DNA from: Brevibacillus antibioticus
GTDB taxonomy: Bacteria > Bacillota > Bacilli > Brevibacillales > Brevibacillaceae
Reading direction: 5' to 3'
DNA length: 64,000 nt
Assembly (NCBI RefSeq): GCF_005217615.1
Contig: NZ_SZNK01000001.1
Location: 1,011,501-1,075,500, forward strand
The notes beneath the pieces are model-generated. The model was not told where the DNA came from and searched no databases. It saw only the letters and a list, made by a program, of their open reading frames with translations. Position numbers and translations under genes: made by a program. How positions within the stretch are numbered: the stretch's first letter is position 1; the number at the start of each line of letters is the position of its first letter. This document shows, piece after piece, positions 26,103 to 34,638 of the stretch.

Positions 26103-27335
26103 TTATCGCGTCTTGCTGCGGTTCATGCGCGAGAGAGTCAGGCTGGTGCACAACAGAATCGCACTGAAGCCAATGGCGAGTCCTCCTGATAATAGCAAGG
26201 TCTCCCACCAACTCGTCGTCGGGATCTCAGCTTTCACATGCGCAAATACAGGGATGGCTTTGTCCATGAACCAGGAGCTGGCTGTGGCAAGTGGCCCCCA
26301 AAAGACAAAGGTCAAAACCGCAGCTAGCAAAGCGTGCAGGGATCTGGCAATCAAGTAAGGGGCGACGCGAATATCCGTTTCACTCAAGATACTTGCGACC
26401 TGCGCGTGAACACTCAAACCACCCCAAGACAATATCGCACTGGCAATGGCTGCTTTCCAGACCAAGGAAACTTCATCAGGTACAATGCTCGCTGCCTGTG
26501 CGCCAAGGGTTACTTCGAACAATCCAGCCACGATTGCTTGAGAAAAAGCTGGTGGAAAACCAAAGGGACCGAGAATGATCGAGAGAAGCGTACTGATAAT
26601 TTGTGTCAGATGAATCGTGGAGAAAAGTTGGATTAATACCGAAAAAACGATGATAAAGCCACCGATCATGAGCAATGTATTCAGAGCGGATTGCACCGCT
26701 TCTCCCATTAATTTTCCGAACGGACGTCCATCGCGGATACGTGCCCGATGCATTGCTTGTAGGGCGCGTAAAGGAAGAGGCAGTGAATTTTTCTCCAATG
26801 GGGCTGAAGTAATCGCAAAAGGCGCATGAAAACGATAGATCACACCCATGAGTACAGCTGACAAATAATGAGTCAGAGCTAGAATGATGCCCATTTGCTC
26901 ACTGTGGAAAAAGCCAATTGCTACTGCTCCCATGACGAATAAAGGGTCTCCCGTTGTTGTAAAAGAGACGAGACGTTCACCCTCGGCCTTCGTCACATTG
27001 CCTTGCAGACGCAGGCGTGTAGTCAGCTTTGCGGCTACCGGATAGCCGGACGAGAAGCCCATAGCCAGTACGAACCCGCCAGTGCCCGGAACGTTAAACA
27101 GTGGGCGCATTAATGGCTCCAGTAACACACCGACGAAATGAACGACGCCCAGACCCATCAACACCTCAGACAGCACAATAAAGGGAAGGGTAGAGGGGAA
27201 AACTACCTCCCACCATATTTTTAGACCGCGTACGGCAGCTTCAAAAGATATCTGCGAATAAGCAATCAACGAAATAACAATGAAAACTGTCGAGAGGGCG
27301 AGCAACAGAGTAAGTAGGGGTGAGTGGCGTGACAT
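26103..27335 (-). CDS. ylbJ: Sporulation integral membrane protein YlbJ
   Basis: Polytopic membrane protein of the YlbJ/SpoIIIAF-adjacent nucleoside-recognition (Gate domain) group needed for spore formation in B. subtilis. Two Gate-like halves are visible: FPSTLPFIVLSEVLMGLG near the N-terminus and the later LSWGGLSVHAQVASIL. The GFSSGYPVAAKLTTRLR segment is strongly conserved. ATG at 27335 follows CAGGAGGAATCC. It is transcribed opposite to its neighbours, as in B. subtilis, where a mother-cell sigma-E promoter is used; no such promoter was confirmed here. Confidence 0.9.
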   Translation of the reverse strand: MSRHSPLLTLLLALSTVFIVISLIAYSQISFEAAVRGLKIWWEVVFPSTLPFIVLSEVLMGLGVVHFVGVLLEPLMRPLFNVPGTGGFVLAMGFSSGYPVAAKLTTRLRLQGNVTKAEGERLVSFTTTGDPLFVMGAVAIGFFHSEQMGIILALTHYLSAVLMGVIYRFHAPFAITSAPLEKNSLPLPLRALQAMHRARIRDGRPFGKLMGEAVQSALNTLLMIGGFIIVFSVLIQLFSTIHLTQIISTLLSIILGPFGFPPAFSQAIVAGLFEVTLGAQAASIVPDEVSLVWKAAIASAILSWGGLSVHAQVASILSETDIRVAPYLIARSLHALLAAVLTFVFWGPLATASSWFMDKAIPVFAHVKAEIPTTSWWETLLLSGGLAIGFSAILLCTSLTLSRMNRSKTR

Positions 27336-27482
27336 GGATTCCTCCTGAATCGAAGAAAAGTAGTAGTACATGTCTACGTGGCAGGCGGGAGAACTATGCG
27401 TAAGCTTGGTCGACGAATATCTCCCAAGTGTGAAAGATACAGCGATTTACCACATAGGCTGGTTACAGGGAGGGGTTTTTCC

Positions 27483-28277
27483 ATGCAGGAAAAGCGAAAA
27501 CCAATCGTGGGTGTAGCCCTGGGGTCGGGCGGAGCTCGCGGTTTTGCGCATATTGGTGTATTGAATTCGCTAGAAGCACATGGCATCCAGATTGACATGC
27601 TGGCTGGCTCTAGTATGGGGAGTTTGATTGGGGCCGTCTATGCCAACGGAATTGAACCGCACATGATGGGAAAGCTTGCCTTGAATTTAAAACGCAAGCA
27701 TTGGCTTGATTTGACCGTACCCGGCATGGGCTTTGTTACAGGGGAAAAGATCAAGCAATTGATTCGTCTGTTAACGCACGGAAAGCGCTTGGAAGAGCTG
27801 AACAAGCCGCTTGCGATTGTAGCCACGGATATTGAAACAGGAGAGCGAGTCGTATTTCGGGAAGGCCCAATTGATCAAGCGGTGAGGGCAAGCATATCCA
27901 TTCCAGGCATCTTCGTCCCTGAAAAAGTAGGGGGGCGGCTTTTAGTCGATGGAGGAGTCATTGACCGTGTGCCTGTGACGGTGCTGCGTGAAATGGGTGC
28001 CGATATCGTGATTGCGGTAGATGTCGCCCAATTCGATACACGGATGGAGGTCAAAAGTATTTTTGATGTTATCGCCCAAACGATTGATGTCATGGAAAGG
28101 GAAATTCTGAGACATCAAATCATTGCGGCAGACATCGTAATCAGGCCGGATGTTGGACACTATAGCAGTATCGCGTACACAGGTGTCGAAGAAATTATTG
28201 AGCTAGGCGAACGTGCGGGTACTGAACATATTGAACGCATTCAGGAACGAATTGCAAAGTGGGAGGCACAAGAATGA
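27483..28277 (+). CDS. ylbK: Patatin-like phospholipase / lipid hydrolase YlbK
   Basis: Cytoplasmic serine hydrolase with the patatin Ser-Asp dyad. The oxyanion loop is ALGSGGARGFAHIGVL, the nucleophile elbow is GSSMGS (GxSxG) at about residue 44 and the Asp is in LLVDGGVIDRVPV. Substrate unknown; relatives hydrolyse lysophospholipids or esters. ATG at 27483 follows GGGAGGGG. The stop overlaps the ylbL start (ATGA), so the two are translated together. Confidence 0.9.
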   Translation: MQEKRKPIVGVALGSGGARGFAHIGVLNSLEAHGIQIDMLAGSSMGSLIGAVYANGIEPHMMGKLALNLKRKHWLDLTVPGMGFVTGEKIKQLIRLLTHGKRLEELNKPLAIVATDIETGERVVFREGPIDQAVRASISIPGIFVPEKVGGRLLVDGGVIDRVPVTVLREMGADIVIAVDVAQFDTRMEVKSIFDVIAQTIDVMEREILRHQIIAADIVIRPDVGHYSSIAYTGVEEIIELGERAGTEHIERIQERIAKWEAQE

Positions 28278-29341
28278 GTGAGGAACAGCTTTATGCCAAT
28301 AGACGCAGATCTACAGGAACCAGAGGCTTTAGCTGGATACTTGCCTTGGTTTTTGTCTTGCTGGGTATTTCTTTTTTTGTACCGACAAATTATTACGTGA
28401 GTCGTCCGGGTTCAGCGATTGAGTTGGGGCCGATGATTCAAGTAGAAGGCGGCAAGAAAGACGAGACTGGCTCCTTCATGCTCACGACAGTTCGAATGGG
28501 CGAAGCGAATTTGCCGTGGTATTGGTATGCAAAAATGGCTCAGGATGTTGAGTTGTTGCCCAAGGACCTGGTTGTCAGCGAGGGCGAGGACAGCGAAGAT
28601 TTTATCCGTCGTGAACAAGCGATCATGGACAATTCACAAAAAATTGCGGAGGCAGTCGCATTCCGTCTTGCTGGCTTCGAAGTGAAAATTGAGAAGCAGG
28701 GTGTGTGGGTGATGGGTACTCTGGAAGGGTTCCCTGCGCATAAAGCATTGCAAATCGGAGATGTCATTACGTATGTAGACGGGGTTCGTACATCTGAGGC
28801 AAAAGATTTGCTAACAGCCCTCTCTGCAAAAAAAGCAGGCGATCAAATTGAAATTACGTACACTAGAGATGGACAAGAGGCCAAAACGATGTTAACCTTG
28901 GAACCACTACCTGAATCCAAGTCAGTTGGAATTGGTGTACGCCCTGACAACAAACAGGAAATCATCATTCCAAAAGAAGTAACCATTGCCTCTCAAGGGA
29001 TTGGTGGTCCTTCTGCGGGATTGATGATGACGCTGGAGATTTATGACCAGTTAAATACGGAGACGGATTTGACAAAAGGCTATAAAATTGCAGGAACAGG
29101 CACGATTTCGTTAGACGGAAAAGTAGGTAGGATCGGTGGCATTAATCTAAAGGTAATCGCAGCGGACAAAGCGGGTGCAGAGATCTTCTTTGCTCCACAG
29201 GATACGCCAGATACGAGCTCCAATTACGAGGAGGCGTTAGCAACTGCCAAGCGGATTGGAACGTCAATGAAAGTGGTTCCTATCAAGACGGTAGAAGAAG
29301 CGATTACGTACTTGAATGGTCAAAAACCGAAATCTACCTGA
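28274..29341 (+). CDS. ylbL: PDZ-Lon membrane protease YlbL (SepM-like)
   Basis: Membrane-anchored S16-type protease. One N-terminal membrane helix (about residues 16-35) is followed by an extracellular region, a PDZ domain (GTLEGFPAHKALQIGDVITYVDG) and a C-terminal Lon-like domain with the Ser in GIGGPSAGLMM and the Lys in GGINLKVIAADKAG. Relatives process secreted peptides (SepM in streptococci) or act in DNA-damage checkpoint recovery (YlbL in B. subtilis). ATG at 28274 follows GGGAGGC and overlaps the ylbK stop. Confidence 0.93.
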   Translation: MSEEQLYANRRRSTGTRGFSWILALVFVLLGISFFVPTNYYVSRPGSAIELGPMIQVEGGKKDETGSFMLTTVRMGEANLPWYWYAKMAQDVELLPKDLVVSEGEDSEDFIRREQAIMDNSQKIAEAVAFRLAGFEVKIEKQGVWVMGTLEGFPAHKALQIGDVITYVDGVRTSEAKDLLTALSAKKAGDQIEITYTRDGQEAKTMLTLEPLPESKSVGIGVRPDNKQEIIIPKEVTIASQGIGGPSAGLMMTLEIYDQLNTETDLTKGYKIAGTGTISLDGKVGRIGGINLKVIAADKAGAEIFFAPQDTPDTSSNYEEALATAKRIGTSMKVVPIKTVEEAITYLNGQKPKST

Positions 29342-29367
29342 GCAAACTAGCTGTCAAGCAAAAATGG

Positions 29368-29396
29368 TTGACAAAGCTTTAGGCAGGGTCTATAAT
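29368..29396 (+). promoter_or_regulatory. Near-perfect sigma-A promoter of yceD-rpmF
   Basis: TTGACA at 29368-29373, exactly 17 bases, TATAAT at 29391-29396: both hexamers match consensus. The start point would be about 24 bases before the yceD ATG. Confidence 0.9.
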
Positions 29397-29426
29397 CATC
29401 TTTGTTGTGCATGAGGTGAAAATGCT

Positions 29427-29945
29427 ATGAACATTAAGTTAGCAGAGTTAGAGCACCGAAAAGGAGAGCCATTGCCATTCCAGGTAACTCTGGATGCAGA
29501 TGAGCTGAAGAAGCGCCATCATGAGATTCGTGGGATTACTCCTGTGACTGCGAGTGGTGAAGCCGTACAGCTGGGCAATCTCTATTACGTAAAAGGAAGC
29601 ATGAAGGCAGATGTGAATTTTGTCTGCGCGAGATGCTTGAATCCTTTTGTCGATCAGGCAACAGTAGATTTCTCTGAGACATTTGCGCTTGCGGATGATC
29701 CGATTCTACAAGATGATGAGGACAGCGATATCCTTCCTCTGGAAGGCGATGAAATCGAGCTGGACTCTCTATTGCAAGAAGATTTCTTACTGGCAATGCC
29801 GACCTTCCCGCTTTGCGAGGAGGATTGCAAAGGTCTGTGCCCGACTTGCGGTGTGAATCGTAATGAAGTGGCATGCAGCTGCAAGAATGAGCGTGTTGAC
29901 CCGCGATTGGCTGGGTTGGCTGACTTTTTCAAAGACAGCAAATAA
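29427..29945 (+). CDS. yceD: YceD/DUF177 family protein (YlbN), precedes rpmF
   Basis: 172-residue protein of the YceD family, linked to 23S rRNA accumulation and almost always encoded next to rpmF. Central Cys pair CARCLNPF and a C-terminal set CEEDCKGLCPTCGVNRN-ACSC give the zinc-ribbon-like pattern of the family. ATG follows GAGGTGAAAATGCT. In B. subtilis ylbM (a tRNA acetate ligase) lies between ylbL and ylbN; it is absent here. Confidence 0.92.
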   Translation: MNIKLAELEHRKGEPLPFQVTLDADELKKRHHEIRGITPVTASGEAVQLGNLYYVKGSMKADVNFVCARCLNPFVDQATVDFSETFALADDPILQDDEDSDILPLEGDEIELDSLLQEDFLLAMPTFPLCEEDCKGLCPTCGVNRNEVACSCKNERVDPRLAGLADFFKDSK

Positions 29946-30085
29946 GTATTCTTACTGTATTCAAGATGATTCGCCGACCATCCGTGGCAGCGTCTCATTT
30001 TTGAAGGATGGCATAAGCATTTTGCCTATACTGTCCACCCAATAGAGCTTCTTAGCATTTGTCAGTTGAAGGAGGTGTAAGGAAG

Positions 30086-30256
30086 ATGGCAGTACCTCAA
30101 CGGAGAACTTCCAAAACCCGTAAAAGAATGCGTCGTACGCACTTCAAATTAGAGATTCCAGGCATGATCAAATGCGATAATTGCAGCGAATACAAGCTTG
30201 CGCATCGTGTTTGCCCAAGCTGCGGTCACTACAAAGGCGTGAAAGTAGCGAAGTAA
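30086..30256 (+). CDS. rpmF: 50S ribosomal protein L32
   Basis: 56-residue ribosomal protein beginning [20 protein letters not shown] at 30086 follows a strong AAGGAGG site. The zinc-binding form is present: CDNCSEYK and CPSCGHYKG form a C4 ribbon. Cotranscribed with yceD, ended by a terminator. Confidence 0.98.
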   Translation: MAVPQRRTSKTRKRMRRTHFKLEIPGMIKCDNCSEYKLAHRVCPSCGHYKGVKVAK

Positions 30257-30270
30257 TATTCGCTGCTAAG

Positions 30271-30303
30271 AAAGCAAGGTGAGAAATCGCCTTGCTTTTT
30301 TTG
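30271..30303 (+). terminator. Intrinsic terminator after rpmF
   Basis: AAGCAAGG(n)CCTTGCTT with a T-run. Confidence 0.88.
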
Positions 30304-30347
30304 TTCCCTTCTAATGCTTATGATTACTTACAAACACTTATTATGAC

Positions 30348-30376
30348 TTGCGTAAATTACTTAAATGGCTTATAAT
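30348..30376 (+). promoter_or_regulatory. Sigma-A-type promoter of the DeoR-family gene
   Basis: TTGCGT at 30348-30353, a 17-base spacer, TATAAT at 30371-30376. Confidence 0.7.
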
Positions 30377-30408
30377 GATGGCAAGATAAGGATGGGGTTG
30401 AGGCTTTC

Positions 30409-31170
30409 GTGTTTCAAGAGGAGAGGCTTGCTGCAATTCTTGCGTATTTGCAGGAGCACCAGCGAATCAGTGTGCAAGAGGTAGTTGAGCAGTTTGGGGT
30501 TTCCCGTGACACAGCGAGGCGTGATATCGTCAAGCTGGAGGAGCAGGGTCAAATCCTGCGAACCAGGGGAGGAGCAGTATTGCCCAGCCTCAACAAAAAG
30601 AACTACTCTCATCAGGAACGAATGCAGCTTGATTTGACAGGAAAGCGCAGTATTGCGGCAGCAGCGGCTCGTCTGATCAAAGATGGCGATTACTTGCTGC
30701 TCGATGCGTCCACGACTGTTCAGCTCACGGTGGAATCCTTGCAGACCTGCGATCATGTCATCATCACGAATTCATTAGCAACTGCCGCCAGTATGTCCCG
30801 AAAAGAAGGCGTTCTGGTCAAGCTTTTGGGCGGAGACGTACATGCAGAGGATCAATGTGTGCTCGGTACACGTGTGATTCAAAACCTAGCTGATTTTCAT
30901 GTGGATAAAGTACTGGTTGGTGCATGCGGTCTTACAAAGGAAGGGCTTATGTCCACGCAGGAAGATCACGGCTTTTTGATCAAAGAAATGATCAAGCGCG
31001 CCGATCAAGTGATCATACTCACCGACCATACCAAGTTTGGAAAAAGTATGCTGTATCGCGTTGCAGGTTTTGACCAGATTGATATTATCGTGACCGATAA
31101 GCTGCCTGAAAAGGAAATGGCTGAAGCTTTGCACGCCAACGATGTAGAGGTGATTGTAGCTTCTATATGA
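30409..31170 (+). CDS. DeoR/GlpR family transcriptional regulator
   Basis: 253-residue repressor: N-terminal helix-turn-helix (ISVQEVVEQFGVSRDTARRDIV, the DeoR signature) followed by the LRTRGGAVLP linker and a sugar-phosphate-binding DeoRC domain with LDASTTVQL and GACGLTKEGL motifs. Start GTG at 30409 near a GGGGTTGAGG site. DeoR regulators usually control sugar or nucleoside catabolism next door, yet the following genes are an ABC-2 transporter and a terminator intervenes, so targets are likely elsewhere. Confidence 0.92.
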   Translation: MFQEERLAAILAYLQEHQRISVQEVVEQFGVSRDTARRDIVKLEEQGQILRTRGGAVLPSLNKKNYSHQERMQLDLTGKRSIAAAAARLIKDGDYLLLDASTTVQLTVESLQTCDHVIITNSLATAASMSRKEGVLVKLLGGDVHAEDQCVLGTRVIQNLADFHVDKVLVGACGLTKEGLMSTQEDHGFLIKEMIKRADQVIILTDHTKFGKSMLYRVAGFDQIDIIVTDKLPEKEMAEALHANDVEVIVASI

Positions 31171-31253
31171 AGCTATTGATCCATAAAAAAGAGGATAAGT
31201 TCTATTTGGCTGGCGTGAATGGGTGACCAGCGTGACAGCAAATGGATTTATCG

Positions 31254-31293
31254 AAAGAGAGTCCTTCAAATAGGAAGGGCTCTTTCTTTTTTC
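31254..31293 (+). terminator. Intrinsic terminator after the DeoR-family gene
   Basis: AAAGAGAGTCCTTC(n)GAAGGGCTCTTT followed by CTTTTTT. Confidence 0.82.
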
Positions 31294-31354
31294 TTGCATT
31301 TGTGTACGGCCCCTGCTATTCTGGTAATCCTGACTTTTCCAAGAGGAGGGTTCT

Positions 31355-32134
31355 ATGGTCTATTGGCGGATTATTTGCAAGAGCTATCGTCGAAATCTTC
31401 AGTATCGTTTATCGCATGTCATCAACAATGTCGCAAGCTCGATTTTTGGGCTTGTTTTTATTGCCATTTGGACAGGTGTCCTTTCTGGAAAACAAGTATA
31501 CGGGCCATATGATGTCAAAACGATGGGGTATTACATCGCGATTTGCCAAAGTGTTCTCTGGATGACAACATTTCTGTCCCCAGGTCTGAATGTGCAAATA
31601 GGAGTAAGAAGCGGGGCTGTCAGTCTGGATATGATCAAGCCTGTTCATTATCTCTGGTACATGCTCAGTCAGGAATTTGGACGACTTTTGTACAACGCTT
31701 GTTACCGAAGTGTACCGATCGGCTTGTTGCTAGGATTAGCGGTGGGCTTCTTTTTTCCCTCCCAGCCGTTCACTTACTTTTGGTTTATCCTCTCGCTTCT
31801 GCTAGGAACGTACATAGGCATGCTGCTCTTTTATCTCGCGGGCATTTCTTCCTTCTGGACGACAGAAATTCGCTGGGTACACCTCATCCTCTTGTCATTG
31901 ATATTTGGGCTAGGTGGACAAATGATTCCGATAGACTTGATGCCTGGGATGATTGGAAAGGTAACGCCTTATTTGCCCTTTTCCGCTATGATTTATTATC
32001 CAGTCATGACTTTGCTAGAGCTTGCACCTCCATATGGCATGCTTGTACAAGCTGGCTGGGCGCTTGTTTTAACGGCAGTTGCTTTGCTGGTGACGAACAT
32101 GGCAAGAAGAAAGCTAGAAATTCAAGGAGGATAA
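31355..32134 (+). CDS. ABC-2 type transporter permease (COG4587-like)
   Basis: First membrane subunit of an ABC-2 exporter; 259 residues with about six hydrophobic segments. ATG at 31355 follows AGAGGAGGG. The N-terminus RIICKSYRRNLQYRLSHVINN is typical of the COG4587/COG3694 permease pair. It is followed by the partner permease after four bases and the ATPase after that. Substrate unknown; relatives are placed with daunorubicin-type exporters by similarity only. Confidence 0.85.
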   Translation: MVYWRIICKSYRRNLQYRLSHVINNVASSIFGLVFIAIWTGVLSGKQVYGPYDVKTMGYYIAICQSVLWMTTFLSPGLNVQIGVRSGAVSLDMIKPVHYLWYMLSQEFGRLLYNACYRSVPIGLLLGLAVGFFFPSQPFTYFWFILSLLLGTYIGMLLFYLAGISSFWTTEIRWVHLILLSLIFGLGGQMIPIDLMPGMIGKVTPYLPFSAMIYYPVMTLLELAPPYGMLVQAGWALVLTAVALLVTNMARRKLEIQGG

Positions 32135-32138
32135 TCAT

Positions 32139-32927
32139 ATGTTTGCCCTCTATCGAAAACTGATTGCGGCCAGCATTCGCTCGCAAATGCAATACAAGAT
32201 AAATTTTGTCACGAGCGCTGCCACGACCGGAATGATTATGGTGCTTGATTTTATTATTCTCTCTGCGATTTTGTACCGATTTCACGATGTGGTCGGATGG
32301 AATATTTACGAGGTTGGGATGCTTTACGGAATTTCATCAGCATCTGTCTCCTTGTATCGACTGTTTGCCCCGGAAATCAACGACTTTGAGAAGTACATCG
32401 TACAAGGGGAGCTCGATCAATTGCTCATCCGTCCCGTTTCACCGTTGCTTCTGTTACTGACACGTAATCTTGATTTGTCGAGAGTGGGAGGGGTAGTGCA
32501 AGGGGTGTCCGTTTTAGTCATCTCATTGTCGGGACTTGCGTCGGAAGGGAAATCGATCATGGCGTTGGTGCTATTCTCACCGATTGCCATTTTGTCTGGC
32601 GGATTGATCTATTTCTCGATTGGGCTTGCTACGGCTGGGGTCGCCTTTTGGACGCATCAGATGAAGGACATGCTTACCTTTACGATTTATGCGCCAGCCA
32701 ATGCTTCCAATTATCCGATCGGGCTATATCCGAACTGGCTCAAATGGCTGTTTTTCTCGGCGATTCCGATCGCATATATAAATTATTTGCCAATGCTGAC
32801 GCTGCTGGGCAAAGGGGGAGAATGGTTTTATCCGATACTCACCCCGGTAGGCGCAGCGATTGCTTTTTATTTCGCCCGTATGCTATGGAATGTCGGGATT
32901 CGACACTACCATAGTACAGGGAGCTAA
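32139..32927 (+). CDS. ABC-2 type transporter permease (COG3694-like)
   Basis: Second membrane subunit, 262 residues with about six membrane segments. ATG at 32139 follows AAGGAGGATAATC. Contains the loop EKYIVQGELDQLLIRPVSP, characteristic of this family. Probably forms a heterodimer with the preceding permease. Confidence 0.86.
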   Translation: MFALYRKLIAASIRSQMQYKINFVTSAATTGMIMVLDFIILSAILYRFHDVVGWNIYEVGMLYGISSASVSLYRLFAPEINDFEKYIVQGELDQLLIRPVSPLLLLLTRNLDLSRVGGVVQGVSVLVISLSGLASEGKSIMALVLFSPIAILSGGLIYFSIGLATAGVAFWTHQMKDMLTFTIYAPANASNYPIGLYPNWLKWLFFSAIPIAYINYLPMLTLLGKGGEWFYPILTPVGAAIAFYFARMLWNVGIRHYHSTGS

Positions 32928-32938
32928 GGAGGGGTAAC

Positions 32939-33907
32939 ATGATTGAAGCAAAGCACATCGAAAAATCATTTTTTCTGACAAAAGCGAAAGAGGGGCGCTT
33001 TGCTTCTCTGCGAACACTCTTTTCTCGTGAACGAAGGGAAGTCAAAGCCGTCCACGATATCTCTTTTTCCATTGACAGAGGCGAGTTCGTGGGATATATC
33101 GGACCGAATGGCGCAGGAAAATCGACAACAATCAAAATGCTCGCAGGAATTCTTCATCCCAGTCAGGGGGAAATACGAATAGGCGGATATAGTCCGCAGC
33201 GGGAAAGAATACAAGTAGCCTCACAAATCGGTGTAGTGTTCGGGCAGCGAACGCAGCTGTGGTGGGATTTGCCAGTCAGAGATTCCTTCGAAATTTTGCA
33301 AGCGATGTACAAGATTGATGACAAAGCATATCGGCGATCAATGGAGGCGTATCAGGAATTGCTGGACCTCCATGAATTCCTGGATACGCCAGTGCGTAAG
33401 TTGTCGTTAGGCCAAAGGATGAGAGCTGATTTAGCGGCGGCACTGCTGCATGATCCGCCTGTCCTATTTTTAGACGAGCCTACGATTGGGTTGGATGTGG
33501 TCGCGAAGACTCGCATCAGAGCTTTTTTAAAAGAAGTGAATCAGACCCAAAAGAAGACCATTCTATTGACGACTCATGATATGGACGATATTGAGCAGCT
33601 CTGCAACCGGATCATCGTGATCAATCATGGCAAAAAGATGATGGATACGAGCTTGGCCAATTTGCGACACCAAATAGGGCTGCCAAGCCTCGTACGAATT
33701 GAATTTCGACAACCGCCAGAAAAGCTTTATGAGCTAGAGGGAATCGAGCGGATGGAGCTATCAGAGAATGTGCTTTCGATTTACTTCGACAAAGGAAAAA
33801 TCTCCTCGCCGCGAATCCTTGCCGAAGCGGCGGGTTGGGGTGAGCCTTTGGACATCCAGATGAAAGAACCGGGGATTGAGGAGATCATTCGTCTCATTTA
33901 CCGCTAG
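32939..33907 (+). CDS. ABC transporter ATP-binding protein (COG4586-like)
   Basis: ATPase of the ABC-2 exporter, 322 residues. Walker A GPNGAGKSTTI, Q-loop region GVVFGQRTQLWWDL (typical of COG4586), signature LSLGQRMRADLAAAL and Walker B PVLFLDEPTIGLD are all intact, followed by the H-loop LTTHDMDDI. ATG at 32939 follows AAGGAGGGG. The C-terminal 80 residues form the accessory domain seen in ABC-2 ATPases. Confidence 0.92.
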   Translation: MIEAKHIEKSFFLTKAKEGRFASLRTLFSRERREVKAVHDISFSIDRGEFVGYIGPNGAGKSTTIKMLAGILHPSQGEIRIGGYSPQRERIQVASQIGVVFGQRTQLWWDLPVRDSFEILQAMYKIDDKAYRRSMEAYQELLDLHEFLDTPVRKLSLGQRMRADLAAALLHDPPVLFLDEPTIGLDVVAKTRIRAFLKEVNQTQKKTILLTTHDMDDIEQLCNRIIVINHGKKMMDTSLANLRHQIGLPSLVRIEFRQPPEKLYELEGIERMELSENVLSIYFDKGKISSPRILAEAAGWGEPLDIQMKEPGIEEIIRLIYR

Positions 33908-33936
33908 GGAAAGCTACCTAATTTCGTGATCCACAC

Positions 33937-33965
33937 TTGTAATTCCACATCTTCTCCCTTATACT
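33937..33965 (+). promoter_or_regulatory. Sigma-A-type promoter of fapR operon
   Basis: TTGTAA at 33937-33942, a 17-base spacer, TATACT at 33960-33965; the start point falls at about 33972, inside the FapR operator. Confidence 0.78.
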
Positions 33966-33969
33966 GTGT

Positions 33970-33988
33970 TTTGGTACCAGGTATTAAA
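33970..33988 (+). promoter_or_regulatory. FapR operator
   Basis: The 19-base imperfect palindrome TTTGGTACCAGGTATTAAA matches the TTAGTACC-type inverted repeat bound by FapR. It overlaps the predicted transcription start, so binding would block initiation; malonyl-CoA binding to FapR would relieve it (known for B. subtilis). Confidence 0.82.
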
Positions 33989-34034
33989 AACAGATCGCAA
34001 TCATACATAGCACAACTGAATCCTGCTTAAGGGG

Positions 34035-34625
34035 GTGTTTTGCATCGCCCGCTTGCCAAAAAAAGATCGCCAGTCGCGCTTAGTGCAGTATCTGGCGGAT
34101 AACCCATTTGCGACGGACGAAGATCTGGCTGAGTTATTTCACGTCAGTATTCAAACTATACGCTTAGACCGACTGGAATTAGGCATACCGGAGCTACGTG
34201 AACGAATCAAGACAGTCGCAGAGAAAAGTCTTGATCCTGTAAAATCATTGGGCATCGATGAAATCATCGGTGAAATGATTGATCTACAGCTCGATTCACA
34301 GGCCATTTCCGTATTGGAAATTAAAGAAGAGCATGTTTTTTCGAAAACACAAATTGCCAGAGGGCATTATATATTCGCTCAGGCCAACTCATTGGCAGTA
34401 GCAGTAATTAACGCAGAGGTAGCGTTGACAGCTACAGCGAGGATCCGCTATGTTCGTCCTGTACGAGCAGGGGAAAAGCTGGTTGCCAAAGCGGTGGTAA
34501 GAAGCCGTAACGGCGACGAATGCAAGGTGCGTGTAGAGACGAAGGTCCAAGGTGAATTGGTCTTTACCGCAACCTTCCGAGTCGTTGAAATGTCGAGCTG
34601 CCATAACAGCATGAATGAGGAGTAA
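34035..34625 (+). CDS. fapR: Fatty acid and phospholipid biosynthesis repressor FapR
   Basis: Repressor of lipid synthesis genes that senses malonyl-CoA. N-terminal DeoR-like helix-turn-helix ([31 protein letters not shown], almost family-invariant at its end), linker helix, then a hot-dog fold effector domain ([16 protein letters not shown] contains the ligand-binding loop). The start is unclear: GTG at 34035 directly overlaps the AAGGGGG ribosome site, while TTG at 34053 matches the family N-terminus better but lies 17 bases away. It heads the operon with plsX. Confidence 0.93.
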   Translation: MFCIARLPKKDRQSRLVQYLADNPFATDEDLAELFHVSIQTIRLDRLELGIPELRERIKTVAEKSLDPVKSLGIDEIIGEMIDLQLDSQAISVLEIKEEHVFSKTQIARGHYIFAQANSLAVAVINAEVALTATARIRYVRPVRAGEKLVAKAVVRSRNGDECKVRVETKVQGELVFTATFRVVEMSSCHNSMNEE

Positions 34626-34638
34626 GGAGGAGTCACGG

